From Spinacia oleracea (taxonomy: Eukaryota > Streptophyta > Magnoliopsida > Caryophyllales > Amaranthaceae): 64,000 bases of DNA. The first letter of the stretch is position 1; each line of letters begins with the position of its first letter. Below are positions 36,601 to 45,837 of the stretch, piece after piece. Made by a program: the position numbers and the translations under genes. The notes beneath the pieces were generated by a model. It searched no databases. It was not told the origin of the DNA and saw only the letters and a list, made by a program, of their open reading frames with translations. Where the stretch lies: positions 33,545,542-33,609,541 of the forward strand of contig NC_079492.1 in the NCBI RefSeq assembly GCF_020520425.1. The letters run 5' to 3'.

Positions 36601-39600
36601 TGTTTCTTAAGTTCCGCAAGAAACTTTATCAAAGTTCTAATTACAATTCACCCCCCCCTCTTGTGTGTGTTCCTACTGGAATAACAGAGAACTATGAGCC
36701 TGTGAGTCTGTGACAGTGTTCAGATACTTTTAAGTTTTAACACCACACACAACTCCAGTAAAACACCATGGTAACGCAACACCATGATAGCACAGCTGTG
36801 GTTAAACTTCCCCTATGAGAGGCCCTTGGCCCAAATGGTCAAAAAGACAAAGTCAAGTCATGAGAGTTGGTCTAACTAAAGCAATTCCTTGAAGAAGTAC
36901 TCTTACCATGCTCAAAGAGTCTCTGGAAAGAAACGTACTTTCTGAAAGCTGTCTAACAGTATTATATCATATCACTAAAGTAATACTATACTACTACCTC
37001 CATCTGAAATTAGTTAACACCTACTTTCAACACAGAAATTAAGGAAAGTAAAAATGTAGAGAAAAAAGCAACTGTGCAGACTGCAGCATAACTTTAGAGA
37101 TAAGATTCACTGAATAAGATGTAAACTTAGTTGTGGGACATTCCAAAATTGAAGCTATTAACTTAGTTTTGGAGTTGTGGGCTGGAGGACCAAGGGAGAG
37201 ATACTGAACGACAAGAATTAGGTGTTCTGAATAGAGGAGCTGAAGCAGATCCGGGGAGGCTTATGCTACTAGAGGAAGATGGGAAACCAAGATGTATCTC
37301 AGCTATGGACACATGGAAGGCTTAGCATAAAGGCTAGAAGGTAATTTTAAAAGTGAACCTAGGAAGAGGCCAAAATAAGAGAACCTGAGCTAGAGCAGTA
37401 AGGAAGGAAAGAGAGAATATAGCCGTGGTGATGGAGCATGGAAAAGGACGAAAAGAAATCCAGAAGAAGCGGTGGCATGGGTCTAAATATATCCAAGAAA
37501 ATGCAAATTCTAAGAAGTACTGTCTATCCAGTGGTTGTTGTGTCCGATTTGCAAACAGATACTAAGCTTGTTTAGAAGGCAATTGAAGATCATTAGGTGA
37601 AAGGGGCTACTACTTTTAACAGATGGTCCTCGCAGGGGCGTATCTTAGATTGTGTTGGGGTGGGCCTGGCCCCTGGCCGGAAAATTTTATAGTGTACGTT
37701 TAGTTACGGTCTCCCTAAAATTTGTGTATAATTGTATAATTACAGAGTATATTGCTTAATTTTTTTTCTACCGGCCCCCCTCATAAAACTGTCCAAGATC
37801 CGCCACTAGGTAGTAGAGATTCTCACAGAGGATGCTACGAATGTTCCTTTTGAAAGTAGAAGCAACACGGGAGGTAATTAGGAAGAAACAAAGAAAACTC
37901 TTAATTATTTATCATAAGCTAACTATTAGGAAGTGCTCGGAAATCCTGTCTCCCTTCCCCATTGCGTAGCAAGAAATGCTAGAAAATACAGTCCCCTGCC
38001 TATCAATGTATTTCACTACGATTGGTGACTGTAAAAAAATCGAATATATTATTTGAATATTTTGAGTAAGAGTTGGAAATATAAATGCTAACCTAAACCA
38101 TCGGAGTATGATTGATTGAATTATTCATGTCGACCCATTTATTAAATAGGCTGAAATTCTCAACCAAAACGCTATTTTTGGGTTATGTTTCAGGTCAGGT
38201 CGTCTTGGAGGGTCCAATATTCCAGTTGTACCGACATGTTATATTAAACAGCACATCCATCGCACGAGTTCTGAGAGTATAAGGACATTACAGTATAAGG
38301 AAAGTACATACAGAAAAAGAATCCTAAATGCAAACAAAGTGGAATAAAGTATTCAATACCATGAAAAAGACAGGGCAGTGACGCTACCAAAGTTAAAGCA
38401 GATATGCCACCTGAATGTGCCCCGAAAACTGTCCAAATACGCCCACTGATGCCTACACGCAGAGAGAAAAAACACAGGTAATTAACCAACTAGAGGTGCG
38501 ATGGTTCCTGAACAAGGAATATGAAAAGAAGCCAGATTAGTTCCAGCATGATGAACTCACCCCAAGATGGAGAAAGAATATCCTTCATAAACACGGTTAA
38601 AAATTAGGAAAAACACATTGAAGGTCCACAGCACATATGGGAAGTACTTTGTCCTTGCAAAAATCTGGCACAAACAAAAAGAAAAAGAAGATGAGAGTTT
38701 GGACTAAAACCTGTATTAAATATAAGCTTCTGTACCAAAAGAAAAGACATAACATCTAGTTTATAATATAGAGACAAGAGTACACAGAACAGGAAATATG
38801 CAGACAGCACTCGAGCAGGACATTCTCCAAATGAAATCATTTCAGATTGAAGAAATTAAAATAAACGAATTAAGGACAAGAACGCTATCAGAAATTATCA
38901 CTATTTTACAGCCCTATTTCCTGCTTGTCAACAGTAAAAGAATAATCCCTAGTAGCCAGAACATTACTTGGTAGAGACACTTACATAAATCCCTTGGTAA
39001 AACAAATAATACTCAAAGCCTCAAAGGTCTATGGTCAGATAAAGATGTCACTATGACTGGACAATAATCTACTAATCCTTCATATAAGTTTTAAATCTCC
39101 AGCAAAACTACTGAACTACTTGAGAAATGCTCATGGGAACAGGAACTCACACGGTCACACCCCCTTAATTAACCCAAGTATACTGAGAAATAGCACAAAC
39201 AAAATTTAAAAGGTAGACATCGAAGAACTCCCAGTTTGCAAAGTAGGTTAGAAAAGATTTGGTGCATACCTTGACAAGAAGAAAATTCAGTGAAGCTATT
39301 GATAGGATGAAAAGAATACTGCAAGAAAGAGATACCGAGACACAATTACAACATCATCACAAAATTAAAGTTTCAGATGCAGAAGCTAAGGGGCATACCA
39401 AGCTCCGTGCAGATAAATTAAGTAGATCAAGGAAATCAAAAGCCAGACAATAGACATGCCACTAGCTCTTAGATGATAGAATTTCCGCAAACTTGTGGCT
39501 AAAGCGGTGAATGCTCCAAAAACAGCAGAAAGAATTGGAATATTTCCACGGAAGTTTCTCCATTGGCCATCCGAAACATCCTGAACAAGAGCATACGGAA

Positions 39601-40719
39601 TATATAACAGGGCAAGCAGAATAACCTTATTCAATAACTTCATAACAGAAGCAGAGACTGTCCTGGAAACATCTAATAAAAGTTATTCATTTCTAAACAG
39701 TTTCGATTCTTAATGAAATGATTTTACAGCCACTTCTGTTGCCTATAAGGCCTAGTTCTTCATTTGCTTGTTCCTTCGCTATTCTTCAGTTTTATACTCC
39801 GTATAAATTAGAGGTAAGGCAAACAAAATCACCTTATTCGCCAACTTAATAGCACAAGCAAAAGTTGTCTTGGAAACGTCTAATACGAAGTATAAATTAT
39901 TCATTTAACAACAGTATACCAAATAGTTTTGATTCCATAAAAGAAAATATCTTACCCCTTCTATTTCTCACTAAACCCTAGTTCTTCATTTTCTTGTTTC
40001 CTTTGCAGTTCTCCAATTTTATAACAACCCAAAAACACTAACGCACACCTATTTCAACCCTAATAATTTCGGAAAATGCATATGAATTCTACACTTCGAG
40101 CCTCGATTTCGAGAGCTTTAAATTTGAAGTTAGATTTTGATCCTAGCCTCTGTATGGATTGATTATCAGGATGTGCATCATTCACCACTGTTTATATGAT
40201 ATAAGTGCAATACCCAATCGCACATTTGCAAATGAATTAATCATCAACTCGAGTAACATCACAAATGTTCGAATGCGAATGAATGAGTTCGACACAACAT
40301 CACAAAAGTTCGGATGCGAATGAATGAGTTCCAAACAACATCACAAAAGTACATTTATCCAAATTCTACTAAATTCCAACCTAATTTTAATTCATTATCA
40401 ACCCATATATACAACACAAGTCAAAATTGCAAAAAAGATGAAATTCAAAATTGCTTACATTGAGTCGATTGGCAAGCCATCCAGGTCGGAGACCCCGAAG
40501 CTGTTGATAATGATCTGCAACACAAATATCACAAAAATGGTGAATTTAGAGCAAAAAAATAGGGTTATACGGAAATTTAAGTAAAATTGAAAATGTGATT
40601 GAGAAAGCGAGAAAACCATGGGAAAGTTTGAGAGAGCGATAGATGATGAAGATGTAGAAACAAATTGCGTAAATTATAATGAATGCGAATTCCTTCTGCT
40701 TCCATGAGCTCATCGCCAT
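12627..40719 (-). CDS. GUP1: GUP1/HHAT-like membrane-bound O-acyltransferase (MBOAT), 19 exons, 525 aa
   Basis: Polytopic membrane enzyme expected in the ER; yeast Gup1 remodels GPI-anchor lipids by O-acylation, and the plant substrate is not established here. Coding exons in gene order: 40617-40719, 40459-40514, 39399-39580, 39270-39318, 38561-38664, 38388-38452, 26170-26240, 19489-19548, 19233-19346, 17850-17974, 17712-17763, 17110-17172, 16455-16564, 16268-16360, 16077-16158, 13766-13843, 12894-12969, 12753-12802, 12627-12671. All introns are GT-AG, phases match, and the total is 1578 nt. Visible motifs: hydrophobic N-terminus (residues 10-26), [12 protein letters not shown] in exon 3, a Cys cluster [11 protein letters not shown] (215-225), the MBOAT signature [20 protein letters not shown] (371-390), and WHDLEW with the probable catalytic His412. 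Start: the first ATG of the frame, with a second at codon 3. Introns 6, 7 and 15 (about 12.1, 6.6 and 2.2 kb) are swollen by transposons, yet no coding lesion was found. Confidence 0.93.
13047..13291. mobile_element. Stowaway-like MITE in intron 16 of the MBOAT gene
   Basis: About 245 bp bounded by TA. Inverted ends match: TACTTCTTCCTTCCGTAAAT on the left pairs with the reverse complement of ATTTAAGGAACGGAGGAAGTA on the right. Small size, TA target and a CTCCNTCCGT-like end fit Stowaway (Tc1/mariner-derived). It has no coding capacity. Confidence 0.75.
14037..14304 (+). repeat. 5' LTR of the TR-GAG element
   Basis: 268 bp, from TGTTAAAATTAGTGC to CTCATCTCCAACA. It lacks about 48 bp that are present in the right LTR before TTTATTTTGTTGTC. 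Confidence 0.87.
14373..15180 (+). pseudogene. Copia-type gag with two CCHC zinc knuckles, broken
   Basis: From ATG 14373 the first about 97 codons show a copia gag start ([17 protein letters not shown]). A stop then follows and the frame shifts; the next part (about 14715-14897) carries the UBN2-like [19 protein letters not shown] region. A third block (14932-15180) has zinc knuckles [14 protein letters not shown] and [14 protein letters not shown]. Gag packages element RNA; the knuckles bind nucleic acid. The frame breaks show that this copy no longer makes a full Gag. It ends cleanly at TAG 15178-15180, before any protease motif. Confidence 0.82.
15330..15651 (+). repeat. 3' LTR of the TR-GAG element
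   Basis: 322 bp, from TGTATTAAAATTAGTGC to CATCTCCAACA. Similar to the left LTR, with point differences and one extra 48-bp block, so the insertion is not recent. Confidence 0.87.
20088..20331 (+). repeat. 5' LTR of copia element 2
   Basis: 244 bp, TGTTAAGCTATATTAGG to TTTGTCA. Contains a (TA)n run at about 20268-20282. Confidence 0.9.
20332..20344 (+). other. Primer binding site of copia element 2
   Basis: TGGTATCAAGAGC directly abuts the LTR. It is of the initiator tRNA-Met type. Confidence 0.85.
20416..24927 (+). pseudogene. gag-pol of copia element 2, three in-frame stops
   Basis: A single 1503-codon frame starting at ATG 20416. Domains in order: gag ([18 protein letters not shown]), zinc knuckle ([14 protein letters not shown]), Gly/Arg-rich linker, protease (IVDTGASNH), integrase ([16 protein letters not shown]), reverse transcriptase ([18 protein letters not shown]) and RNase H ([15 protein letters not shown]). 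Stops sit at 20698-20700 (TAG), 20953-20955 (TAG) and 24040-24042 (TAA). The frame is the same before and after each, so no indel is needed. Each context is compatible with a former Gln codon. Nothing else in the frame looks broken. Confidence 0.93.
24935..25174 (+). repeat. 3' LTR of copia element 2
   Basis: 240 bp, same ends as the left LTR. Preceded by a G-rich polypurine tract at about 24924-24934. Confidence 0.9.
25628..25943. mobile_element. Stowaway-like MITE in intron 7
   Basis: About 316 bp. The left end TACTACCTCCATTTCAAAAT and the right end are inverted repeats; the right end reads TACTACATCCGTTTCAAAAT on the opposite strand. TA borders and a CTCCRTTTC end fit Stowaway. AT-rich centre, no coding capacity. 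Confidence 0.75.
26359..27657 (+). repeat. 5' LTR of the Sirevirus-like element
   Basis: 1299 bp, TGTTGTTCCTAAGTTTTGG to GGAATAACA. The C-run near 27619 has 11 C. By eye all compared stretches equal the 3' LTR. Confidence 0.94.
27145..27153 (+). promoter_or_regulatory. Probable LTR TATA box
   Basis: TATATAAGG, in the context ACTCTATATAAGGCC, lies about 510 bp before the end of the 5' LTR. An equivalent copy lies at about 36177 in the 3' LTR. Another TATATAAG at 26783 is a weaker candidate. Confidence 0.5.
27660..27671 (+). other. Primer binding site of the Sirevirus-like element
   Basis: TGGTATCAGAGC, the canonical copia initiator tRNA-Met site, two bases after the 5' LTR. Confidence 0.9.
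27723..29555 (+). CDS. Gag of the Sirevirus-like element
   Basis: About 610 codons from ATG 27723; the frame is open further upstream to 27636, which would run through the primer binding site, so the internal ATG is preferred. The N-terminal half is a copia gag domain ([35 protein letters not shown]). Zinc knuckles: [14 protein letters not shown] in the middle and [14 protein letters not shown] near the C-terminus. A long coiled-coil-like stretch ([12 protein letters not shown] to [11 protein letters not shown]) lies between them. A long Gag with a second C-terminal knuckle fits Sireviruses. It ends at TGA 29553-29555, overlapping pol by four bases. Confidence 0.92.
   Translation: MNSQEKLEEGYSTQRPPMFNGKFYSYWKNRMEIFIKAENYQVWRVIEVGDFEVTKTNAENEVVPKPMSEFSKENFDKYEMNAMAVKILHCGLGPHEHNRVMGCKNAKQIWELLQVTHEGTNEVKRSKIDLLMSKYERFEMLPKETIQEMFTRFTNITNELVSLGRIIPTDEQVRKILRSMPQDDRWRTKVTALFETKDFTKFNIEQLAGSLMTHELHLGAAVPESSRSRGLALKAEELDETEPDEEEAAMLVRRMRKLYRNFKPGNQKGRNFAKKITSSKTEQGCFKCGETDHQIRECPLWENDKTRGKGKEQVKDRFNKSTFNRPNFKKAMIAAWGEATDSEDDEEQPNEETANLCLMARTEGTDQVPSEEVSSSTLQCLSKSKLIELLLETLDDYKKLSILKAQSDRALELSKDHINYLNNIRSDVQGRFFELLDRNTSINESFEKIRNENILLQVQLSQYKMFNLSLDPTKSLEINMGVFNIDLENLNKDLITTKEQKEKLERELSMARAQRQPPKVPPKWIENAQSKKTEGLGFNHKTSHKKKYVDLPSVKVCFSCGSGSHISTECSKMKEQDQRNINYVKQKWVKKSEVIVEKELEETRVPVTNL
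29552..32764 (+). CDS. Pol polyprotein of the Sirevirus-like element (PR-INT-RT-RNaseH)
   Basis: The frame is open for 1070 codons to TAA 32762-32764. No ATG is needed at its start, because it would be made by frameshift, readthrough or splicing from gag. Motifs: protease [14 protein letters not shown]; integrase HRRFGHAS, the CDAC zinc region and RSDHGTEF; reverse transcriptase [11 protein letters not shown] and YVDDILFGA; RNase [16 protein letters not shown] and [11 protein letters not shown]. All catalytic boxes look intact, so the element may be competent or only recently silenced. The frame is -1 relative to gag. Confidence 0.94.
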   Translation: MISLQILVKGNSSWYLDSGCSKHMTGDKSKFLSLEAYNGGTVTFGDNMKGEIVGIGKVGRSSSYAIENVFLVEGLMHSLLSISQFCDKGNSVSFTSENCQIINNNTGKVILEGTRKGNTYSVDLNTVPRNNLTCLSALEENSLLWHRRFGHASFSLLDKLRSKELVRGLPSIKFLTDKVCDACAKGKHVRSSFKSKKLVSTTKPLELIHMDLCGPMRIQSRSGKKYVLVIVDDYSRFTWVIFLTSKDETFDEFVTFSKKIQKTTGHQLIHIRSDHGTEFENYKFDEYCKEQGMDHNFSAPRTPQQNGVVERKNRTLEDMARTMLIASSLPRNFWAEAVNTACHIINRVMIRAILNKTPYELLKGIKPNISYFRAFGSKCFVHNNGKRNLGKFDERSDEAVFLGYALNSKAYRVYNKRSMCVEESVHIIFDESNKTDIVQEQEFFEIGLSRAAENDEEFQPSKHTARGTAQQNQEVPVLEEQAENQEDPETTPEEPHNDQQETQVIEGTDENATTPVAQFQPKPWKHQKSHPMELIVSDIRKGTQTRAQLRNFCAFHAFLSIFEPRNHTEALEDADWIIAMQEELNEFKRNKVWHLEPKPKHQKVIGLKWVFRNKKDEHATIIRNKARLVVKGYNQQEGIDFEETFAPVARLEAIRILIAFAAFMGFKLYQMDVKCAFLNGFLEEDVYVEQPPGFENPEFPNHIYKLDKALYGLKQAPRSWYERLSKFLLQNDFKRGRIDKTLFLKSRGTDLLVVQIYVDDILFGATNENLCKDFASLMSSEFEMSMMGELNFFLGLQIKQTEEGIMIHQQKYVKELLKKYELESAKVNHTPMGTATRLDTDPNGKSVNQTKYRGMIGSLLYLTASRPDISFSVGLCARFQSNPKESHLTAVKRILRYLKGTDDLCLYYPRSGSFELRGYADADYAGDLVNRKSTSGMVQFLGPCMVSWGSKKQNTVALSTAEAEYVAAAACCSQILWIKQQLRDFGIIYDCVPIYCDNTSAICISKDPVHHSRVKHIHIRHHFLKDNVEKGLIKLDFCQTDHQIADILTKPLNREKHEKMRMELGMIKLR
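33105..34874 (+). CDS. ORF3 of the Sirevirus-like element (env-like position)
   Basis: Open for 589 codons; an ATG at 33183 in an ACCATGG context is a likely better start (563 codons). The N-terminus is Ser/Pro-rich and basic ([16 protein letters not shown]). The middle part (residues about 150-360) resembles the plant transposon protein domain that often sits in this ORF. It is followed by an acidic run (EEEEEELEQ), basic clusters and a C-terminal coiled-coil-like stretch starting [19 protein letters not shown] see no signal peptide or strong membrane segment, so calling it an envelope protein is not supported; only its position is env-like. Confidence 0.75.
   Translation: MQPPFSLSHTPSPLTSPLLSPIKTFTMVLTSNNTDLTSLKRKRNPSSPVPMDTSPIQSPIPLRSHNPMLAITQGEQTDTDIEMKSPISNPRSSTRKSKKRRVEASGENIEETEENAQTQGEAKGSKKLTAKENNLVEGFAINSTWCEATKFKELMEILEQQKWVSLLSTYAKSPLIPEAMKEFCKNFACVDNVCSSKVNGTRIEFDASYLEQLFGTPNRGFDMWLKGQITVTIDNVDEKDIVGSIGGDSKVSTSTSHNCFSPLQKLLFNIVWRGVVPRTQKRNIASLFDACLMYCLERKIPINFPAIMIKHLSTCIPKFKIPYSSLLTEIFKSFSVDLSPYFVIPLKSTQILQLEMLHLLNLKVVQGKVIRAGKEEKQDEEDQEGTVVKEEVEEEEEELEQIEVPLSRGNRKSVGSQGKRKSLRVAMKENKKRGPVFMEINEEGDVKEMPIEEDAVPLNQEELPETVGPRKRTPRSSKKSKARRVPSEQEHVHDHGGAWNTKDDQILELKATVARLVELQEGTDHRISSMQAHIGALVTSVKTLQTTLHHYSEQANATRATILTKINNLESFEETVIEETAGSGSPSQA
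34875..35390 (+). other. 3' untranslated segment and polypurine tract of the Sirevirus-like element
   Basis: T/C-rich non-coding DNA, ending in AAAAAGGGGGAATAT directly before the 3' LTR. This is the plus-strand priming site. No gene seen. Confidence 0.75.
35391..36686 (+). repeat. 3' LTR of the Sirevirus-like element
   Basis: 1296 bp, same ends as the 5' LTR. The C-run near 36651 has 8 C rather than 11, which explains the whole length difference. Confidence 0.94.
37633..37808. mobile_element. Small hAT-like non-autonomous element in intron 6
   Basis: About 176 bp. The left end AGGGGCGTATCTTAG and the right end, which reads AGTGGCGGATCTTGG on the opposite strand, form a terminal inverted repeat of a kind common in plant hAT-derived MITEs. 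The flanking 8-mers (GGTCCTCG, GGTAGTAG) match only partly, so the duplication is not proven. Confidence 0.45.
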
Positions 40720-40939
40720 TAATTGGTCTTCGTCAAAAGCTCAGGTGATCTCAGTCAAAGCACGATGAGTACGAGTTCAGTCATCGGTTTGCTTCTTTTC
40801 CTTTTCGGTGTTGAAGAAGAACTGAAGAAGAAATGGATGGTATTGACCATTGACTATTGAGGGTCATAGTTCTGATTTCTGATTGTGTTAATGGATCAAC
40901 TGCTCAAGGCCTTGGCCAGCTACGGTTACGGCCCATTCA
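40720..40939 (-). promoter_or_regulatory. 5' leader and proximal upstream region of the MBOAT gene, with upstream ATGs
   Basis: Only about 220 bp separates the start codon from the LINE. It contains several short upstream frames on the gene strand: ATG 40936 (10 codons), ATG 40867 (28 codons, stop at 40781-40783) and ATG 40784 (9 codons, overlapping the previous stop as ATGA and ending at 40755). If transcribed, these could reduce translation of the main frame. No clear TATA box is seen and the transcription start is unknown. Confidence 0.45.
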
Positions 40940-40949
40940 AGTCCAACAG
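40940..40949. repeat. Target-site duplication of the LINE, copy at its 3' side
   Basis: AGTCCAACAG followed by the T-run that is the LINE poly(A) on the other strand. The same ten bases, extending to AGTCCAACAGTTT, occur at 56328. Confidence 0.8.
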
Positions 40950-41039
40950 TTTTTTTTTATTTATTTTTTTAAAAGAAAAGTAAACAGGAATTAGGATAGT
41001 CTTCTCTCAATACTATATCCTAATTTATTCTAAGTAAAT

Positions 41040-41535
41040 AAAATAAAATAAAATGGTATCTATTACAGGGTCTATATCTTGGTAGGCCTGAATATAGTGA
41101 CCAATGCTTGCAACATAATCCGCTGCACGGTTAGCTTCCCGATAAACATGGTGCAATGTGTAGTTGTCAAAATGTGTAAGCAGATGTTTGATGTCGTTCA
41201 TAAGCAACTGAATCTTCCACGGACAAGTAGCGCGTTGCTGCAAAATTGAATAATTAGTAAATTATCTCCCTCGATAAAAATATGTCTAATATTATTCTCG
41301 ATTGCTAAAATTAAACCGTTGCGGAGGGCAATTGCTTCCGCAAGAAAAGTCGGCGTGTTTCCCAAATTGTAGGAGCGATTGGCGACATTATTTCCTAGGT
41401 GATCCCTAATTACCACCCCTGCGGCACCAAAATTATGACGAACAAAACCATCGAAATGTATCTGGAGCAGGAGCTGTCCAAGCAACTTGAATATAGCGAG
41501 GCAAACATTTGGAAATACTAGTTGTTGGACCCTGC
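41040..41535 (-). pseudogene. LINE ORF2 C-terminal RNase H domain, frameshifted
   Basis: Motifs typical of the RVT_3 type RNase H: IHFDGFVRHNFGAAGVVIRD, AEAIALRNGL, IEGDNLLIIQ and HVYREANRAADYVAS. The first Asp lies in HFDG, the Glu in AEAIALR and another Asp in EGDN. A one-base frameshift near 41215-41230 separates the DNLLIIQ part from the WKIQLLMNDIKHLL part. It lies about 320 bp upstream of the MBOAT start, and the CACTA insertion cuts it from the rest of ORF2. Confidence 0.8.
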
Positions 41536-41586
41536 GCTAGCGCGCACGATCCCCCAAGGTATACAAATTTAGTTTACATAAATGTT

Positions 41587-44500
41587 CACTACTACAAAAC
41601 GCGTGGTTTGGAGACGCTTTTTCAGCCTTTTTTCGACGCCAAAAAGCGTCGAGAAAATCGGCCTCGACGCTTTTAAAAAGCGTCGTCAAAAAGTGAGTCG
41701 AGATTCCTCGACGCTCTTTGGCGTCCAAACTTTCGACGCTTTTACCCGACGCGAGATTTTACCTGCCGTCGAGATTCTCGACGCCTCTTGGCGTCGATAT
41801 TTTCCTACCGTGTGGAATATACTCAGTACGCCGCCATGCTCAAATTTATTCTATTTTATTTTCTCGACGCTTTTGGAAGTCGACTTAAAGAACTTGGCGG
41901 GAAATTTCAATCTAATGAGCACAATATAACATCAAAAAGCAATCCAAATTTGTTTGTATAAGCTTTTCTCCCACCTATATTTACATGCACAAATATGCAT
42001 AAACCTACACTATTCATCATGATTATAAAACTAAAATTAAAGCAACAATATCAATGAAACCTTTTGAATAACTAGTCTTCAATCAACATTAAAATTAACT
42101 CAAGTACTTGAAATCTAGTACCTACCTGTTACTAAACAAAATCCATATTGTATTACTTCAATTAATATTAATTGTACAGTAGAGTAAGTCATAAAAGAAA
42201 AACTATTAAGTGTAGACTTTCTCCATATCAACCATATACATTATATTTCTAAAAAGCTAATACAACTTCTTAACAGTTGAGGCAATTAAATATTACAATC
42301 TACTTAGATGATGATAGTCACTAATTTGAAGTTCAAATGCCTTTTGTTCTCCTGTGAGCTCCATTACCTTCAATAGAAATAGGAAGGTAATTAGTACGGA
42401 TAAAAACAAACAAGAGGTTAAAAAAGAGGAAAATAGACTTTTAAGCTAGCAGTGTATGATTTCATTAAATATGTTGTACAAACTACAACTCAAACAAATT
42501 TCTAATAAAGCATAGTACCATAATAAAACTAAAACAGCATTGCACATGATAGAACGCAAAGTGGAAACCAGAGTACAATCACATTGAAAAGTAGTGGAAT
42601 ATAAAATTAAAGAGACAGGACATAAAACTTATAATGCAACATACCCGCAGCGATAGATAAAAATAAACTGTGCAAGATCCAAATGCAAACAGAGGTCTTG
42701 ACTTGGTTATTCATTTATGCTACTCGAAATTTCAATGCATTCATTCCAAGGGAACATCACTACATGTTTCTGCAAAAAATAATGCAACAAGCAGATGCAT
42801 TTGACATATATAAATGTTAATCTCCCCAAGTATCATGGTCAAGCTATATAATTAAAAACTATATTATCACAGAGTTATCACCAAAAATACAAGAAGCAAA
42901 TTACCTAGTATAAAGACATGAAAGAGAGAAACGATACCAAATAAAATTTTAGATCAGCCTGCTGACTGAGAGTGGAGGTACCCAGGATGACTTGAAGCTG
43001 CCACTAAACTCTTCTTAAACATGCATTTAACTACCTAAAATATGCTGCTACTTTTAGAATATTCTATCTTATTTTCTTAATATGACAGAAAGGTTCTTAA
43101 CTAGTTAAGTAGTTAAAATCAAAATCATGCATTTAACTACCTAAAATATGCTGCTACTTTTAGGATATTCTATCTTATGTTCTTAATATGACGGAAAGGT
43201 TCTTAACTAGTTAATGTTCTTAGTATGAGTAAGAAATCAAAATCAACCGTCATAGAAATCTAAACGACCATGAAACAATAAATGCCAAGACGACATCTCA
43301 GGTTTGAAAATGGTCTCAAAATATTAGATTGCTTTGTTTTCGGAGGTTAATCAAGTACAATAGTTAATAGAACCCCCATAAAACTGATCAGGAGAAATAA
43401 ACAGACACATATATGAAATTTCAGAAAAACAGAAGAATATATTACAGAAGCTCCATCAAAGGAAGTTCCGATCAGTTTATAAGAACAGCCTTGGAGATTC
43501 AATTTTGAAGCCTAATTTTTCACAAAAATGTGGCAGTGATTGCTAAACTCTTAATTGAACAATTTCTCTAGACCAACCTTAAATCAGTTTTGGGTAAATA
43601 TGTGGTCTTATCAAACAATTATACCCTTCAGTTCTCATGAAACACAGCTCTCATACCAGATTTACAGTCTTTCCCCAGTTAAGTTCTGGCTACTTGCTAG
43701 AGCAATAAACTTGAAACATACAATCGATCCACATATCTTGAGAACAATAGAGCCTGACCTGGTTCAAATATCAAAATCTTACCAAAGTAACAGAACATAA
43801 GCTGCCAACTCCATTTCAAAGCAGAAACTTGAATGATCGGAACTATGAACTACAACAATAGAATTATCCAGAACCTGCAAACATGAAAATGAGTGCCTCG
43901 TGTTCAGCTCTACCGGATACCCTTAGGTACTTGATTGTATTACATGATTGTTTGCAAAAGTCTAAGTTAAACAGTCGCTTAAAATGCAAAAAAATATATA
44001 TGGTACATAGTACTACCGCATAGCATCTATCCATAATTTTTTTGAAAAAAAAACATCTTTGCAAGTGGAACTAAAAGCTCAAAACACTAGTTCTGGAGAA
44101 CAGGACGATTGTAAATACAACCCGTGATCAAGCTATCACTCTACTGTATTAATGGTTTGGTTACTAATATGACTGAGATCCTAAAATAGAAGTATTAACC
44201 TAAAATCTTCTTACAAGGCTAAGAATAACATAATAACACAAAGTCTTTCAAGGAAAATCCACATATAAACTCAAACAACAATCTACTAATTATATTTTGC
44301 TAGCAAGAAATGCTTTTTAAGGATATCTCCTAAACATGACTTTGGAATAATGCCACTTTCTGATATACGGAGTACAAGTCTTTCTTAAGAAGAAGAAATA
44401 TCAAATAAAAGCGAATTACCTAATATTGGTGGTACTATAAGGACTAAGGAGTTTACAATATCTTACACTGCTCTTGCAAAAGAACAAAACGGCCCTTGTC

Positions 44501-45837
44501 ATTGCATCCTTATTCATCATGATTGAACTTTGACACTAAGGTCACTAGTCACTACCCTTCAAGGAATTTGTTCATGTAAAGGAGATTTCAAAACTCCAAG
44601 TACAAGTAAGTATACAACCTGGTAGGCGACCTAGGGGTGGGTTCTCTACAACTTCGAAATCGCCCCCGAATCTAGAGCTGAAAGCGCATAAGTTAGCTGG
44701 ACTAACGGTTCATCTTATCCCTTTTGTTTACCTATCATAGTATATCTCCTATTACTCCTTCTTTTAATTACTTAATTCTCTTCTTGTACCTCAATAGTCC
44801 AATTTTGATCCTCCAAAAGTAAAAGTAGTCCATTGTTCAGAAATTTAAAATTTTGAATTCTCTTCAAACAATAAACAACTCTGCTGATGAGAAACCAATC
44901 AAACTCCCAATTAAATACCAAAGGGGCAATGTCAGCGATCATACGTTAAACTACCAAAGAAAAAAGGGAAAACCAATGTGATCATGCATATTAGCAACAT
45001 AAAAAGTTAAAAACCGAGACCTAAACAGAAAAAGTACAAAAACCCCGCACAATCAACCATGAAATTAAGCAAAATTTTGAATGGAAATGCTCATTTGATG
45101 CCATATTCACAGCAATTTGCAACAAATAAACCAAACCTAATTGTTAAATATAAACCCAATTAATCAAATTAGAAGAAAACTAAAAATTCGAAAGAAAAAC
45201 AATCAGATTTGTTAGAAGCAACAAATACGCAATATTAAGCAAGAAATATAGAGAGAGAAAATGCTAACCCAGGAATGTTATCGCCCTCAAACTCAACGCA
45301 TCTCTAGCCAACAAAAATAATTCACCATAAAAAGGAACAGTCAATGAACAATTCGATGGACAATTCGGGTTGTTGAGTCGATGGACAATTCGGGTTGTTT
45401 TGGGAAATTCCACCAGCTTCTGGAATCTGGACAGATCAATTCACCTCTTTTCAGATTGAAATACCGCGTCAAGCATAGGAAAACCGCAAATCGAACCTAA
45501 AAGCCTTGATCTTTCGATGACACTAGTTCATGGATCTGTGAGATTTTGTAAGAGCATGGATGAGTGAGATAGAGTTTGAGTATTGGGAGGCTAGGGTTCA
45601 GTTATGAGAGAATTATACGGAGTATTGGGAAAGGTGGATGTTTTTACCAAAATTGTTTTTGAAGCACACGACTAGTTACCACGTGCCGAGCATGTGCTTG
45701 GTGGACACCTTTTGCAGACGAGAATAATAGAAGACGCCAGTACGCGTCGAGAAAACTCGCGGACCACGAATTTCACCAACGCCTTACCCCTAGCGTCGAG
45801 CCCATGGCGTCGACATTTAACTCATTTTGTAGTAGTG
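41587..45837. mobile_element. Non-autonomous CACTA (En/Spm-type) transposon inside the LINE
   Basis: 4251 bp. It starts CACTACTACAAAA and ends TTTTGTAGTAGTG, flanked by GTT on both sides (41584-41586 and 45838-45840), the 3-bp duplication typical of CACTA. Subterminal copies of TCGACGC and GACGCTTTTT cluster at both ends, densely at about 41620-41880 and more sparsely at about 45715-45815. No transposase frame was found inside, so it depends on a related autonomous element. Confidence 0.92.
43020..43218. repeat. Tandem duplication, unit about 106 bp, inside the CACTA element
   Basis: Two copies starting CATGCATTTAACTACCTAAA at 43020 and 43126, differing by a few bases (for example TTTTAGAATATT against TTTTAGGATATT). 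Confidence 0.85.

Larger units (their letters stand above)
26359..36686 (+). mobile_element. Sirevirus-like Ty1/copia element (10.3 kb) with third ORF, in intron 6
   Basis: LTRs at 26359-27657 and 35391-36686, TSD GAGAA at 26354-26358 and 36687-36691, primer binding site TGGTATCAGAGC at 27660 and a polypurine tract AAAAAGGGGGA before the right LTR. It carries a long gag (two zinc knuckles), an intact pol in the -1 frame, and a large extra ORF between pol and the 3' LTR, which is the layout of Sireviruses (SIRE1/Maximus group). All three long frames are open. The LTR lengths differ by three bases, accounted for by a C-run. It lies antisense to the MBOAT gene. Confidence 0.95.

Noticed and set aside
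36990..37030. TACTACCTCCATCTGAAATT as a Stowaway end
   Set aside because: Only one end resembles a MITE terminus; no matching inverted end was found nearby.
40945..41535. GTCCAACA near 40941 and its reverse complement near 41521 as a duplication bounding a short LINE fragment
   Set aside because: The two copies are in opposite orientation; the direct match at 56328 explains the 40940 copy better.
41582..41929. 115-codon plus-strand frame at the CACTA left end
   Set aside because: It covers the terminal and subterminal repeats and translates TCGACGC words.
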